Positions 17,248-27,382 of a stretch of DNA of 42,882 nucleotides are shown here, piece by piece; the first letter of the stretch is position 1; each line of letters starts with the position of its first letter. The notes below the pieces were generated by a model. It ran no database searches. It was not told where the DNA came from and worked only from the letters and a program-made list of their open reading frames with translations. Source of the stretch: Pseudomonas cyclaminis. Lineage in GTDB: Bacteria; Pseudomonadota; Gammaproteobacteria; Pseudomonadales; Pseudomonadaceae. The stretch covers positions 1-42,882 of the forward strand of contig NZ_JADDUM010000039.1 of the NCBI RefSeq assembly GCF_015163715.1. Reading direction: 5' to 3'. The position numbers and the translations under genes are program-made.

Positions 17248-18948
17248 TTAATTCATGATGCGGGCGAGTAGCTGTTTCGCCACGGTTTTGTAGTAGGTGC
17301 TGGTGTAGTGATAGGGGCAGAAGGCCCACTTGTGGTCGCCGCCCGCCATCAGGCCGGACTCCATGCCGCCAATCTGCTCCACCGCCGTTGAACTGTCTTC
17401 CAGGGGGGCCAGCATGTTGTTGATGATTTCGTTATTCAGTTCGATAAGTTTTGCGAACTCGGACGTATCAAACGATTCAACCTGATTGGCCGTGTCGCGG
17501 TAGCTGTTTGCCCATACCGCCTTGTGCACGAAAATGTTCGGGCAAATGGACGCGACTTTTTCCAGGAAGGCAGGAAGCGCCCACTCTCTAAGCGCCTTTG
17601 CTTCGGCACTCCAGGGGCGCTTGATTTCAAATTCGATACCCGCTCGTTCGAAGGCTTTGATCATTGGCCCGCTGGCGGAAAAGATGGAGCCATGGTGCTG
17701 AATCAGGCCGATACGCTCGTCGATGAAGTCTATAAGAATAATGTCCGGGCGCGCTTTTTCGAGATCCGCCCAATGATTCTTGGCCAGGTCATAGGCCGCA
17801 CGCTTGTCTTCGAATCCTTCGCCGTTGATCCTGACCCGCGTGTCCGTGCATGGCATGCCCATATAGGAGATGACGGAAGACCTGGCCATATAGAAGCAAA
17901 CTTCAAAGTCACCCAACGCAGACGTCTGAAACTCAAACAGGTCGCGTGTCACGCAGGAACCCAAGATCGCCACGCGAATTTTTGCGCTCGAGCCATTTAC
18001 GGGGTTAGGGCGCACGGCGCGACGTTCGAATCGCTCTTTTTTGGCCGTTAGAACTTCAAGTTCACTGGCTGAGTTCTCCGTGGGCTCACGCAGGGTTTTC
18101 TTGATCTCGTTTCTCAGGTTGCCGAGTTTCTCCAGGTACTTGTGCGGCATGCCAATCGGTGATTGGCGCAACATGGTGCCCAGGTAATTCAAGTTGTCTT
18201 GGGTCAGGCCATAAACGCTGAAGAATTTCGGATCGAACCCTGTTCTTTTTGCCGTATCCCCCAGGATCCTGGCGCGTGCGCCAAAGAAATAGGAGTCACT
18301 GAGCGGATGCTTGGTGTAGAGAAAAAGCGGGTAAGGCTTCTTCAAGGAAATGTGGGCGGACGGGATGTTGTGTTTTTCCAGCGTCTTGATGACGAGGTGG
18401 TGCGCATACTGCGTGATGCTTTTTTCTTTGACGCCAGGCGAGCGGTCAACCAGGGTCAAGGCCAACGCAAGCGTGTCGTAAGTCACTTCACGGAAACAAT
18501 TATCGGAGGGCAGAAACTCGATGCCGTTGTTCAGCGATATGACCAACACTTGCTCCGACACGGCTGTATTCAGCGCAGCGTCTTGAATAAGGGCCATGAC
18601 GTTGGTGTGAATGCAGTCATCGTCGTCAATACGCGAGGTAATAACGGTCGGCGCCTGTTCGTTTTTCAGCAGCCGCGAAACCTCGTTACTGACCAACGAG
18701 TAATCGTCCACCTGGATGATTCTCGCATTCAGTAAGGTCTGCGCAATGGCCTGTTGCAACCGGTGCAAATGCACGACGGGTAATTGCGTGTCAGCAAAAA
18801 TAATCCATTCGAAATCGGTGGTGGTTTGGTTGGCCAACGAGGGGAAAACCGTGTTCAGCAGGATTTCCATGCGGTACATGAGCCACAGCTCATCTTTGAT
18901 GCCGATGCCGAAGTTAGTAAAAATGTAATGCTTGAATGACTTATTCAT
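17248..18948 (-). CDS. Putative glycosyltransferase fused to a GSC-type (DUF6270-like) domain
   Basis: This 566-aa two-domain protein has residues 1 to about 270 resembling the putative rhamnosyltransferase family: HYIFTNFGIGIKDELWLMYR at the start and an acidic SRIDDDDCIHT motif (106-114) as probable metal and nucleotide-sugar site. From about 323 a second domain begins KIRVAILGSCVTRDLFEF, with Gly-Ser-Cys at the end of a first strand and a late HYTSTYY motif. That layout recalls DUF6270 and SGNH/GSC-type hydrolase or acyltransferase folds; the name is from memory of the pattern, not a search. It overlaps the upstream giant gene by eight bases. A likely job is adding and modifying a sugar. 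Confidence 0.75.
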   Translation of the reverse strand: MNKSFKHYIFTNFGIGIKDELWLMYRMEILLNTVFPSLANQTTTDFEWIIFADTQLPVVHLHRLQQAIAQTLLNARIIQVDDYSLVSNEVSRLLKNEQAPTVITSRIDDDDCIHTNVMALIQDAALNTAVSEQVLVISLNNGIEFLPSDNCFREVTYDTLALALTLVDRSPGVKEKSITQYAHHLVIKTLEKHNIPSAHISLKKPYPLFLYTKHPLSDSYFFGARARILGDTAKRTGFDPKFFSVYGLTQDNLNYLGTMLRQSPIGMPHKYLEKLGNLRNEIKKTLREPTENSASELEVLTAKKERFERRAVRPNPVNGSSAKIRVAILGSCVTRDLFEFQTSALGDFEVCFYMARSSVISYMGMPCTDTRVRINGEGFEDKRAAYDLAKNHWADLEKARPDIILIDFIDERIGLIQHHGSIFSASGPMIKAFERAGIEFEIKRPWSAEAKALREWALPAFLEKVASICPNIFVHKAVWANSYRDTANQVESFDTSEFAKLIELNNEIINNMLAPLEDSSTAVEQIGGMESGLMAGGDHKWAFCPYHYTSTYYKTVAKQLLARIMN

Positions 18949-21900
18949 GACGACTCATTTTGCCGAACAGCGCTAATTCGGCTGTGGAAATATGCGTTTT
19001 CTCGCTCTGCTGTACGACACGCCGCCTGGCGTTGACGGACTGTTGAGCGAAAAGCGTTGGATCGAGAAACAGCGACTCTATGGCGTCGCTCAAACCGGTG
19101 AACGACTCCGGCTCACACAGGTACCCGCAGTCAGCATCGACAAACTCGGCGATTGCACCCACGGCACTGGTCACGGGCACCAGGCCCGAGGCCATTGCCT
19201 CGTCGCGCGAAACACCTTGGGTGTCCATTCGGCTTGGGCACAGGAAAATCCCGAACTCCTTGTGCAACTTGGCAATTTGAGCCTGGGGCAGATAGCCTCG
19301 TTGAATTCGCACGTTGGGGTAGTGGCGCAACGGCGCCAGAGTCTCGTCAAACAGCGGGCCGTCGCCCACCATGAGGATGTCCAACTCCTTGAACCAAGGC
19401 TTCTGCGCCAACAACTGAATAGCCTTGACGCTCAAGTCGTTGGCATACGTACGCGACGCATACGGCCGAATCGACAGGATCTTCTTACGCTGCTCAACCG
19501 GCTTTTCCTCATAGGAAAACAGCTCGGTATTGATCGGGTTATGAATGATCTCGTATTGGCTTTCCGGCAGGCGGAAGCCTAGGTCTTCCATCACTTCTTC
19601 GGCAAAGTAGCGCGAGACAAACACCAGTTTCAGATTGGCCGGCATCGGTTGCAGCAGTTCACGCCAGAAGCTCATGCGCTTGTCGCTGTCGAGTTTGCCC
19701 AGTGCGAGTTGCTCTTCGGTGTTGAAGTTGTATTCGCGACGCCACCAAGGCTGGATTTCGGCGCCGTGGACCCACACGGTCAATGTGATGTGGTCGAGGT
19801 GCTTGCGCAGCACTTCCCACATGCCAGCGTCGAGGAAGTGCACCAGCACCGAACGGTAGGCGCCGGATTCGAGGATTTTTGCCAGGGTTGCCTGGGAGCC
19901 GGTGACCACGTCGATGTTTTCGAATTCGTGGTAACTCACCGACTCGCTGTTGCGCAGGCGGAACACGTCGACGTTGACGCCTTGTTCTTTGTAGGCCGCA
20001 ACGCGTGTGTGGACAAAGCCGTTGCGGTACAGGTCGTCATAGGCCGGGTAGTGGTTGGTGATCAGCAAGTGCTCGGATTTGCCCAGCATGTCGCTGGGCT
20101 GCAAGTCCCGATGGCCCAGCACCAGCGCTTTGATATGCGTGCTGCCGTTGGCGTAGGCACGCACGCCCAGGCGAACGAACGCCGCTTCAGGCGGTACGTC
20201 AAAGGTGTGGTTGCGGTTGGCGTGTTGCATCACGTGGCTGATGCGCTGCTTTTGCGCATCCAGGAACAGCACTACCCATTGGATATTCAGGCCCGGCGTT
20301 GCGTCCAGGTAAAGCTTGACCTTGTCACCGCCGCCCAGCACATCAATCGTCAGTTCCTGCTTGGCGTAGTGGTACTCGTGTTTGCCATCTTCAAGCGTGG
20401 ACGAAATTTGCCACTCACGGCCTTCAACGGTTTCCGTGAGGTGCTTGCTGCGCATCGGCTCAAACAGCGCGGCCAGTTGGCTGCCGCAGATTTCCGGTGA
20501 CGTGTGGCTGGCTTCCAGCGGCGCAATGGCTTCGGCGCGACGTTGAAGCTCGTCGATGCTGATCCCAGTGTCCAGCGCCAGGTCGTCCACGACGGCTGAC
20601 ACGTCGGCGCCGGCTGCCTGCTTGCAGTAGTTGAAGGCGTCAATGGCCAGGCATTGCTCGTGTGCGTATTCCAGGGATGGCGCGTTGGCCAGCCAGTCGT
20701 TGACGCGCTGATCGGCAATCAGGCCGGCGTGAATCAGGCTGGCCCGCACGGCAATGTGTGCCGGGCGGCGATAGGCCTGGCCAGGGTTGGTCAGGTGGAT
20801 GCCGTCTGCCGCCTGGACAAAATGCGCGGTTTTACCGATCACTTGTGCCTGGCTGTAGCGTGTCGCCAGGGCCAGGTCGAGCAGGTAGTTAGGGCCGTAG
20901 TAATCCTCGGCAACCATCGTCCCCACCCACGCGGCATTCGGTGCCAGCGTTTGCAGCGTGACGGTTGCTGCCTGTGCCGGGGTGATGAAATGCAGACGCG
21001 GGTCGCAGGCCGGTGCGGTGCGCTGCACCTGCTCATCGGCCACCACGTGCAGCGTGAAGTCCGGGTGACGCTGGCGCAGGCAGTGCTGGTTCAAGGCCGC
21101 CAGTTGCGTAGCGTTCTCGGCCTTGGCGACGATGCAGAGGCGGGGCAGGGTGTCTGCCGCCTGTTCGCCGGTCACTTTGCTGATCACGTAGTTCAGGCGG
21201 TGCGCGTAGGTGTGCTCTTGCATGACCTTGCGCAGGGCCGCCAGGCGCAGTTTGTCGCTGTAACGCTCATCACTGGTATGCAGGTTCAGTCGACGCAGCA
21301 TTTCCGGGCCGCTGTCGGTGGTGATGACCAGGTCACCAAAGAGCAAGCGCACGCCACGGGAGAAGTTGCTGACGGTGACGGTGTTGGAACCGAGCAATTC
21401 GAAGACGCGACGAGCGAACATCGACTGCGACTGTTTGATCGAGTTGAGGTTGATCGCATAGCGATAGCCTTTGTAGGCCAGGTCGATCTGGTCGAAGCTC
21501 AGGGTGCCGACAATGTAGGGTTGGTATTCGCCAGGGAACTGGTAGTTCTTGTCGTCCTTGCCGAAATTGCGGTCGAAGATATCCAGGGGGCGCAGACGCG
21601 GCAGTTCGCTGACAAAGCTCGCCAGGTCGCGGGTGCGCTCGGGGTAGCGCGCGTAATACGCACCGGCAAAGCAGAACGCATCTTTGCGCTCATACAACTC
21701 GACCGGGTTGTGCACGGCCGGCTGGCAGGCGAAGGGCAGCAAGTAGACCCGCTCGTGACCCAGCGCGCCTTTGTAGCGGTGGATGCAGTCGATGTCTGTG
21801 GTGAACACGAAGTCGAACTGCTTGGCGGTGGAGAGGAAGGTTTCGAAGTGGACCGGGTCTTCCTTGTTCCAGAACACCGTCGGCACGTTGTGCTCATTGC

Positions 21901-24031
21901 ACCACTTCAGGATGTCTTGCAGTTCCTGGCCGTTATGCCCGATTTTGCTGCCCCACAAATCGTCCTTGCCGCGCCAGGCCGACTCAATGAAGAGCAACTC
22001 TGGCTGGAACTGTTGCAGCTCCGCCAGCCAGTCGTGCGGCGTCAGGGGCAGCAGGTTGCATTCGTTGCGATAGGAACCGAAGGTGAATTCGTCCATCACA
22101 CAGGCGACTTTCAAGGCACTGATTGAGCCCTGGGCGCCGTTGAGCAGGCTGCTGCGCAGGTGGTTGGCGTCGTCGAGCAGGACGGGCAACAGCACGGATT
22201 CCGCGGCTGGCGGAGGCGGCAGTGCCGCGACGGGCGCTTCAACGCCAATGCTCAGAACAGGCGTGCTTTTGCGACTTTTGTTGGCTTGCCGGTACAGGTT
22301 GAGCAGGTTGCCCGGCAGGCGGATCATGCCGCCGAATGAACCGGCGCCCGACTTCAATTGGTAGCCCAATTGGTAGGTCATGCTGGAGCGGGTCTTGATC
22401 AGCCGCTGCTCTGCGTGGTGTCGCTTGGCTTGCGAGCTGCGCAGTTCGTCAGTAAGCGCTTCGATCCGGCGTCGTTGCTCGCCTGATTGCTCACGGAGTT
22501 TGTTCAGTTCGGATTTCAGATGTGGAATCTGCGCGCCGGTCGCGTCACGGTATTTTTTATTGGCGTCTTCCAGCCAACTTTTACACGCGGCCAACTCATG
22601 CTGTACCAGGTTCAGGGTTTGTTCGCGCTCGTCGAGGTGTGCGGCCTTGAGTTGCAGATCGCTTTCCAGCAGAGGGCGAGAGGCGCGCTCCTGTTCGAGG
22701 GCGTCCGACAGTTCGGCACTGTGCGCGCGGCTGCTTTTGAGTTCTTCATTCAACTCAAGCGTTTCTTGCTCGTACTGGGCGTGGAGCCCGTCGATTTGCA
22801 GCAACAGGCTGTCGATGTCTTTTTCCAGATTGACCTGGAGCGCCTCATGGGCGTGACGCTGTTCTTCGGCCTGGTGGGCTGTATTCAAGCGTTCGGTTTC
22901 CGCCAGATGACGCGCCGCGCGTTCTTCAGCGAGTTGCTCCTGCAGCCGCAGGTTTTGCTCGGTGAGCGCTTGAACTTCATCGTTGAGCACGTTCAAGCGG
23001 GTTTGCGCTTCGGCGTGCCAACCGCGCATGTCCGTGAGCTCGGACTGATACTGCTCGTGCTGAGACAGCTTCAGCGCCTCAAGCTCGCTCAGTCGTGTCT
23101 TGAGTTGTTGGTTGTGCTCTGTGGCAGCCCGGTATTTATTGTTGGCTTCTTCCAGTCTCGACTGAAGCTCGACCTGTTTGGCCAACTCGGTGCTCTGAAC
23201 ACTGATGGTGTGTTCCAGCGACTTGACTTTCGCCGCTTCGGGCTTGAGCTGAGCGATCTGCTCGGTGGCGGCGCGGTACTTGGTGTTGGCGTCTGTCAGG
23301 TTTTTACTGGTGCTGGTCAGGCTGTTCTGCAGGTTGCGCTCGATGGCCTCGAAAGCTTTTTCGAGGGTGGCGATCAGTTCGAGGTCCAGGCTGAGCGGGG
23401 CTGGCGCTGTTGCCGGGTGGGGTTTGGTGGCAACCACACCGAGCCATTTACCCAGCACTTTTACCTGCGTGACATGCAGGTGCTTGCTGAGCAGGCGCAG
23501 GGGTTCGAGCAGATAGAACGTGTGCTTGTGGTCGATGAAGTCGTTGACGCCAAAGGGCACGGTGATGATTAGGCAGCCATCCGGCTTGAGCAGGGACGCG
23601 GCTTTCTCAACGAACGGTTCAGGGCGTACCAGGTGTTCCAGTACTTCACTGATCACAATGGTGTCAGGCTCGGAGTCCTGGGTGTTCAGCGACAGGAAGT
23701 CAGCGTTCACGTAGCAGATTTTTTCCTGCACGTGCGCAGGCTCGTTCGCCAAGTAGCGCTTGGCTTCCTCGATGGCTTGCGGGCTGGTGTCGACGCCGGT
23801 GACCTCGCAACCCTCGCGGGCCAGCAACAGGGGGACGATGCCTTGGGAGCAACCTACATCCAGCACTCGGCGCCCGGATACCTGGGCGCAGATCCAGTGA
23901 ATCCGCGACTGGGTTTCACGCATGAAGTGTTCGCCCAACTTCCCGTAATACGCCTCCATTACACGGTCATGAATATCTGCCAGTGGCGCAGGGGCTTGCG
24001 TTGTCGTTGGAAGTTGGACGCTATTCATCAT
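18941..24031 (-). CDS. Giant methyltransferase / coiled-coil / multi-glycosyltransferase protein
   Basis: This 1,696-aa protein has approximate parts as follows. Residues 15-205: a class I SAM methyltransferase (VLDVGCSQG, EVLEHLVRP). Residues 220-545: long coiled coil with three copies of an AN-x-KYRxAT module. Residues 547-585: the SMTYQLGYQL...LPGNLLNLYRQ linker common in such fusions. Residues 640-955: CgeB/Glyco_trans_1_2-like transferase. Residues 965-1135: a GT-A-like segment with VAEDYYGPNYLLDL. Residues 1190-1310: a beta-rich domain. Residues 1320-1690: a GT4 domain ending SRDEAMASGLVPVTSAVG. Methyltransferase/coiled-coil proteins such as WbdD cap O-antigen and set its length; a similar role is inference. 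ATG at 24031 has AAGAG five bases upstream. It begins nine bases after wecC. Confidence 0.88.
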   Translation of the reverse strand: MMNSVQLPTTTQAPAPLADIHDRVMEAYYGKLGEHFMRETQSRIHWICAQVSGRRVLDVGCSQGIVPLLLAREGCEVTGVDTSPQAIEEAKRYLANEPAHVQEKICYVNADFLSLNTQDSEPDTIVISEVLEHLVRPEPFVEKAASLLKPDGCLIITVPFGVNDFIDHKHTFYLLEPLRLLSKHLHVTQVKVLGKWLGVVATKPHPATAPAPLSLDLELIATLEKAFEAIERNLQNSLTSTSKNLTDANTKYRAATEQIAQLKPEAAKVKSLEHTISVQSTELAKQVELQSRLEEANNKYRAATEHNQQLKTRLSELEALKLSQHEQYQSELTDMRGWHAEAQTRLNVLNDEVQALTEQNLRLQEQLAEERAARHLAETERLNTAHQAEEQRHAHEALQVNLEKDIDSLLLQIDGLHAQYEQETLELNEELKSSRAHSAELSDALEQERASRPLLESDLQLKAAHLDEREQTLNLVQHELAACKSWLEDANKKYRDATGAQIPHLKSELNKLREQSGEQRRRIEALTDELRSSQAKRHHAEQRLIKTRSSMTYQLGYQLKSGAGSFGGMIRLPGNLLNLYRQANKSRKSTPVLSIGVEAPVAALPPPPAAESVLLPVLLDDANHLRSSLLNGAQGSISALKVACVMDEFTFGSYRNECNLLPLTPHDWLAELQQFQPELLFIESAWRGKDDLWGSKIGHNGQELQDILKWCNEHNVPTVFWNKEDPVHFETFLSTAKQFDFVFTTDIDCIHRYKGALGHERVYLLPFACQPAVHNPVELYERKDAFCFAGAYYARYPERTRDLASFVSELPRLRPLDIFDRNFGKDDKNYQFPGEYQPYIVGTLSFDQIDLAYKGYRYAINLNSIKQSQSMFARRVFELLGSNTVTVSNFSRGVRLLFGDLVITTDSGPEMLRRLNLHTSDERYSDKLRLAALRKVMQEHTYAHRLNYVISKVTGEQAADTLPRLCIVAKAENATQLAALNQHCLRQRHPDFTLHVVADEQVQRTAPACDPRLHFITPAQAATVTLQTLAPNAAWVGTMVAEDYYGPNYLLDLALATRYSQAQVIGKTAHFVQAADGIHLTNPGQAYRRPAHIAVRASLIHAGLIADQRVNDWLANAPSLEYAHEQCLAIDAFNYCKQAAGADVSAVVDDLALDTGISIDELQRRAEAIAPLEASHTSPEICGSQLAALFEPMRSKHLTETVEGREWQISSTLEDGKHEYHYAKQELTIDVLGGGDKVKLYLDATPGLNIQWVVLFLDAQKQRISHVMQHANRNHTFDVPPEAAFVRLGVRAYANGSTHIKALVLGHRDLQPSDMLGKSEHLLITNHYPAYDDLYRNGFVHTRVAAYKEQGVNVDVFRLRNSESVSYHEFENIDVVTGSQATLAKILESGAYRSVLVHFLDAGMWEVLRKHLDHITLTVWVHGAEIQPWWRREYNFNTEEQLALGKLDSDKRMSFWRELLQPMPANLKLVFVSRYFAEEVMEDLGFRLPESQYEIIHNPINTELFSYEEKPVEQRKKILSIRPYASRTYANDLSVKAIQLLAQKPWFKELDILMVGDGPLFDETLAPLRHYPNVRIQRGYLPQAQIAKLHKEFGIFLCPSRMDTQGVSRDEAMASGLVPVTSAVGAIAEFVDADCGYLCEPESFTGLSDAIESLFLDPTLFAQQSVNARRRVVQQSEKTHISTAELALFGKMSRHE

Positions 24032-24039
24032 CAATACTC

Positions 24040-25305
24040 TTATCTGGCCGCAAACACGCCGGCGGCATCGATCACAACGGCGTCGTTGCGCAATGCACCC
24101 ATCGACTTGAACTCACGATGCTTGACCAGCAATACGTGGATGTTGGCGCTGTCCTGGGCGTGGGCGGTGTCCACCAGTTGATGCCACGCCAGCGAGGCCG
24201 GCAGGGATTCGATGTTCGGTTCGACCAGCATCAATTCCACGCCCAGTTCCTCGCCCAGCACCTGAGCGATGCTCAGTGACGGGCTTTCACGCAGGTCATC
24301 GATGTCGGGCTTGAACGCGAGCCCGTAGCAGGCAATGCGCACCTGGCGAGCGGTCATGTCGAGGTTGTCGAGCAGGAACTGCGTCAGCGCAGCCTTCACC
24401 TGCTGAATGACCCACAGCGGCTTGCGATCATTCACTTCACGGGCGCAGCGGATCAGGTTCGCCAGGTAAGGTGTCTTGCTCACGATGAACCAAGGGTCGA
24501 CGGCGATGCAGTGCCCACCGACGCCAGGGCCTGGCTGCAGGATGTTGACCCGAGGGTGACGGTTGGCGAGACGGATCAGTTCCCAGGGGTTGATCTTGAG
24601 TTCGGCGCAAATCATCGAAAGCTCGTTGGCGAACGCGATATTCACATCACGAAAGCTGTTTTCGGTGAGTTTGCACATCTCGGCCGTGCGGGTGTCGGTG
24701 ATGATGCATTCACCTTCGACAAACGCCCCGTACAGGCGCACGGCAGCGGCCGAACACGCCGGGGTCATGCCGCCGATGATCCGGTCGTTATCAACTAGTT
24801 CGCGCAGCACGTGGCCGGGCAGGACACGTTCAGGGCAGTGGGCAATGCGGATGTCTGACTGCTCGCCGTGGGTGGCGGGGAACGTCAGATCCGGACGGGC
24901 TTCGGCGAGCCAGGCAGCCATCTGCTCTGTCGCGCCGACTGGCGATGTTGACTCAAGGATCACCAAGTCGTTCTTCTTCAATACACCGGCAATGGCCTGG
25001 CTGGCCGACTGGATGTAGCTGAGGTCCGGCTGGTGGTCTTCCTTGAAGGGCGTCGGTACGGCAATCAGAAAGGCGTCTGCCTGCTCAGGGACGGTGGTCG
25101 CACGCAGGTAGCCTTCGGTGACGGCCGCGTGCACCAGCATGTCCAGTTCCGGTTCAACGATATGGATTTCACCCCGGTTGATGATGTCGACGGCTTGCTG
25201 GTTGACATCGACCCCGATGACTTGCTTTTTACGGGAGGCAAAGATGGCCGCAGTGGGCAGCCCGATGTACCCCAGGCCAATGACCGAAACTCTTGGAAAA
25301 TTCAT
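24040..25305 (-). CDS. wecC: UDP-N-acetyl-D-mannosamine dehydrogenase
   Basis: This 421-aa UDP-sugar 6-dehydrogenase oxidises UDP-ManNAc to UDP-ManNAcA with two NAD+. Residues 5-20 hold the Rossmann fingerprint [12 protein letters not shown]. The catalytic cysteine is in [15 protein letters not shown], and the central helix has [21 protein letters not shown]. The WecC name rests on the overall pattern and on the overlapping upstream epimerase; a WbpO-like GalNAc dehydrogenase is less likely. Its ATG overlaps the wecB stop by four bases. Confidence 0.93.
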   Translation of the reverse strand: MNFPRVSVIGLGYIGLPTAAIFASRKKQVIGVDVNQQAVDIINRGEIHIVEPELDMLVHAAVTEGYLRATTVPEQADAFLIAVPTPFKEDHQPDLSYIQSASQAIAGVLKKNDLVILESTSPVGATEQMAAWLAEARPDLTFPATHGEQSDIRIAHCPERVLPGHVLRELVDNDRIIGGMTPACSAAAVRLYGAFVEGECIITDTRTAEMCKLTENSFRDVNIAFANELSMICAELKINPWELIRLANRHPRVNILQPGPGVGGHCIAVDPWFIVSKTPYLANLIRCAREVNDRKPLWVIQQVKAALTQFLLDNLDMTARQVRIACYGLAFKPDIDDLRESPSLSIAQVLGEELGVELMLVEPNIESLPASLAWHQLVDTAHAQDSANIHVLLVKHREFKSMGALRNDAVVIDAAGVFAAR

Positions 25306-26465
25306 ACTGCGTCCCTGTCTTTTTCACTGTGCAATGCGATCAATGCTTCACGAATCAGCTCGCAGGCCTTGCCTGTGCCGTAAGGGTTGTGGGCAAAGCT
25401 CATGGTTTGATAAGCCGCGTTGTCGCTGAGCAAAAGGCTCAGGTTGCGGTGGATTGATTCAACGTCGGTGCCGACCAGTTTCACGGTCCCGGCTTCGACG
25501 GCCTCGGGGCGTTCGGTGGTGTCGCGCATCACCAGGACAGGCTTGCCCAGGGCCGGCGCTTCTTCCTGGATACCACCGGAGTCAGTGAGGATCAGGTAGG
25601 AGCGGGTCATGAGGTAGACGAATGGCAAATAGTCCTGCGGCTCGATCAGGTGCACATTGCTGATGTCCGCGAGCAGACGTTGCACCGGTTCGCGAACATT
25701 GGGGTTCAAGTGCACCGGGTAGACGAATTCCACCGATGGGAATTCGCGGGCAGCGTTGGCCAATGCCTGGCAGATGCGCTCGAAGCCATCACCGAAGTTC
25801 TCGCGACGATGGCCCGTGATCAGCACCATGCGATTCTCCTTGGGCAAGAAGGAAAATTGCGCGTCGAACTGCGCTTGCAGGTGTGAGGCGGGGTCGTCGA
25901 GTTTCTGCACGACGCTGAGCAGCGCGTCGATCACGGTATTGCCCGTGACGTGGATGGCCGCGTCGCTCACCCCTTCTCTAAGCAGGTTCTGCCGAGACGT
26001 TTGCGTCGGGGCGAAATGCACAGTGGCAAGGCTGCCCGTCAGGCGTCGGTTGCCTTCTTCGGGCCAGGGCGAGTAGAGATTGTTGGTGCGCAAACCCGCT
26101 TCGACGTGGGCAATGGGGATTTGCTGATAGTAAGCGGCAAGGCTGGCGGAGAAGGTCGTTGCGGTATCGCCGTGGACCAGGATGATGTCTGGCTTGAACG
26201 CCTCCAGCACCGGCTTGAGCCCTTGCAGGATCGCCGTCGTCACGCCGGTCAGGTCTTGGCCGGCCCTCATAATGTTCAGGTCGTACTCGGGGGGCAGGTC
26301 GAACAGGTCGAGCACCTGGTCGAGCATCTCCCGATGCTGTGCGGTGACACAAACCCTGGACTCGAATCGGTCGTCATTTTTCAGTTGAATGACCAGCGGC
26401 GCCATTTTAATTGCTTCGGGCCGAGTTCCGAAAATAGACAGGGTTTTAATTGGGGCTTTGATCAC
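25302..26465 (-). CDS. wecB: UDP-N-acetylglucosamine 2-epimerase (non-hydrolysing)
   Basis: This 387-aa GT-B-like epimerase interconverts UDP-GlcNAc and UDP-ManNAc. Visible signatures are [18 protein letters not shown] at the N-terminus, [46 protein letters not shown] and [29 protein letters not shown]. The start is GTG (26463-26465), since no ATG lies before the conserved N-terminus; the ribosome site is weak, leaving some doubt. It is the first gene of the eight-gene glycan operon, preceded by a 917-base non-coding gap. Confidence 0.93.
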   Translation of the reverse strand: MIKAPIKTLSIFGTRPEAIKMAPLVIQLKNDDRFESRVCVTAQHREMLDQVLDLFDLPPEYDLNIMRAGQDLTGVTTAILQGLKPVLEAFKPDIILVHGDTATTFSASLAAYYQQIPIAHVEAGLRTNNLYSPWPEEGNRRLTGSLATVHFAPTQTSRQNLLREGVSDAAIHVTGNTVIDALLSVVQKLDDPASHLQAQFDAQFSFLPKENRMVLITGHRRENFGDGFERICQALANAAREFPSVEFVYPVHLNPNVREPVQRLLADISNVHLIEPQDYLPFVYLMTRSYLILTDSGGIQEEAPALGKPVLVMRDTTERPEAVEAGTVKLVGTDVESIHRNLSLLLSDNAAYQTMSFAHNPYGTGKACELIREALIALHSEKDRDAV

Positions 26466-27382
26466 TTTATTACCATTTGCCGGTGCATCGATTGGGCTTG
26501 GTCATTTAAATGCTCCGGTAAGGTGCTAATTAAGTAACTATGTCGAAATATTAAAAAACAGAATGATCGAACCTCGCAAGCGGGGAGCGAAAGTTCTAGG
26601 TGACGAAGAATATATACGGGAATAGCAGTTTCATTTAGCGCGATCCGTGGCCGTTGTGACTCCGAAATTTCGATCAGACGTTTCGTCTCAACCCCTCTGG
26701 GAGGCGCTCCTCAGGGGTACAGCAGCGGGAACGGTAGCACCTTGAATCTGATCAGGCAGTAAGAAAAAACCTGACAGAGGCGTTTACATTTTCGTACGAG
26801 GACGGTATGCCGGTAAGGTCTCAGATTACGAGGATTTCTGATGATTTAATTCATAATGCTATGATTTTAAACGAAAAATTTATTTTTCGGGTGTGGCCTT
26901 GCGGTTTTTTCTAACCGCGCGACCCGTCATGCCACTAAATTGTTACAAAAAATCACAAAGATGTGTCGGCAGACAATATTGAGGCGCAAAGGGCGTGGGC
27001 CGGCCAAAGGGCAGGGCCAGCGCCGTGGCGTTACGGCACGCCTTGAGTGTGGGTGTTTGCTGGACTACGGGGGAGGAAAATGCTTCCGATGTTAAAGTTT
27101 GACAGCGTGTTACAAGTTCGGGCTTATTTGTAATACGGCGAATTGGTTGTTCTGAATTTACCAGTGGACAATACGATTTATATAGAATTTTTGCGGAGTT
27201 GAGCCTTGAAAGGAAACTCAAGTTAGGGGGGGTGATACTTGATCTCCCTTGATTAACTTGGCTCTGCCAGCTAAATAATCCGACGTGAAGTAGGTTGAAT
27301 CCAAAGTGCGTGGCAATCGCCGTGCTTGGAAAAACGACCGACGATTAAAGCGGCCACCCCAACGTGCCCATATGAAACCTGT
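26466..27382. other. 917-base AT-rich gap with hairpins, leader of the glycan operon
   Basis: No convincing gene is present; the only open frame (26943-27221, minus) has no ribosome site and no recognisable sequence. The base composition is clearly lower in GC than the flanks. Inverted repeats seen are CGAAAAA/TTTTTCG (26872-26889), GCGGTT/AACCGC (26901-26918) with an outer CGGGT/ACCCG, a 28-base imperfect hairpin at 26691-26718 (ACCCC/GGGGT, GGAG/CTCC) and AGACG/CGTCT near 26675. The region should hold the operon promoter on the minus strand and the end of the DMT permease transcript. I could not place a -35/-10 pair with confidence, and no JUMPstart GGCGGTAG is present on the minus strand. 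Confidence 0.6.

Noticed and set aside
26943..27221. 92-aa minus-strand ORF in the gap before wecB
   Set aside because: No ribosome site, no recognisable sequence, lies in AT-rich non-coding DNA with hairpins.
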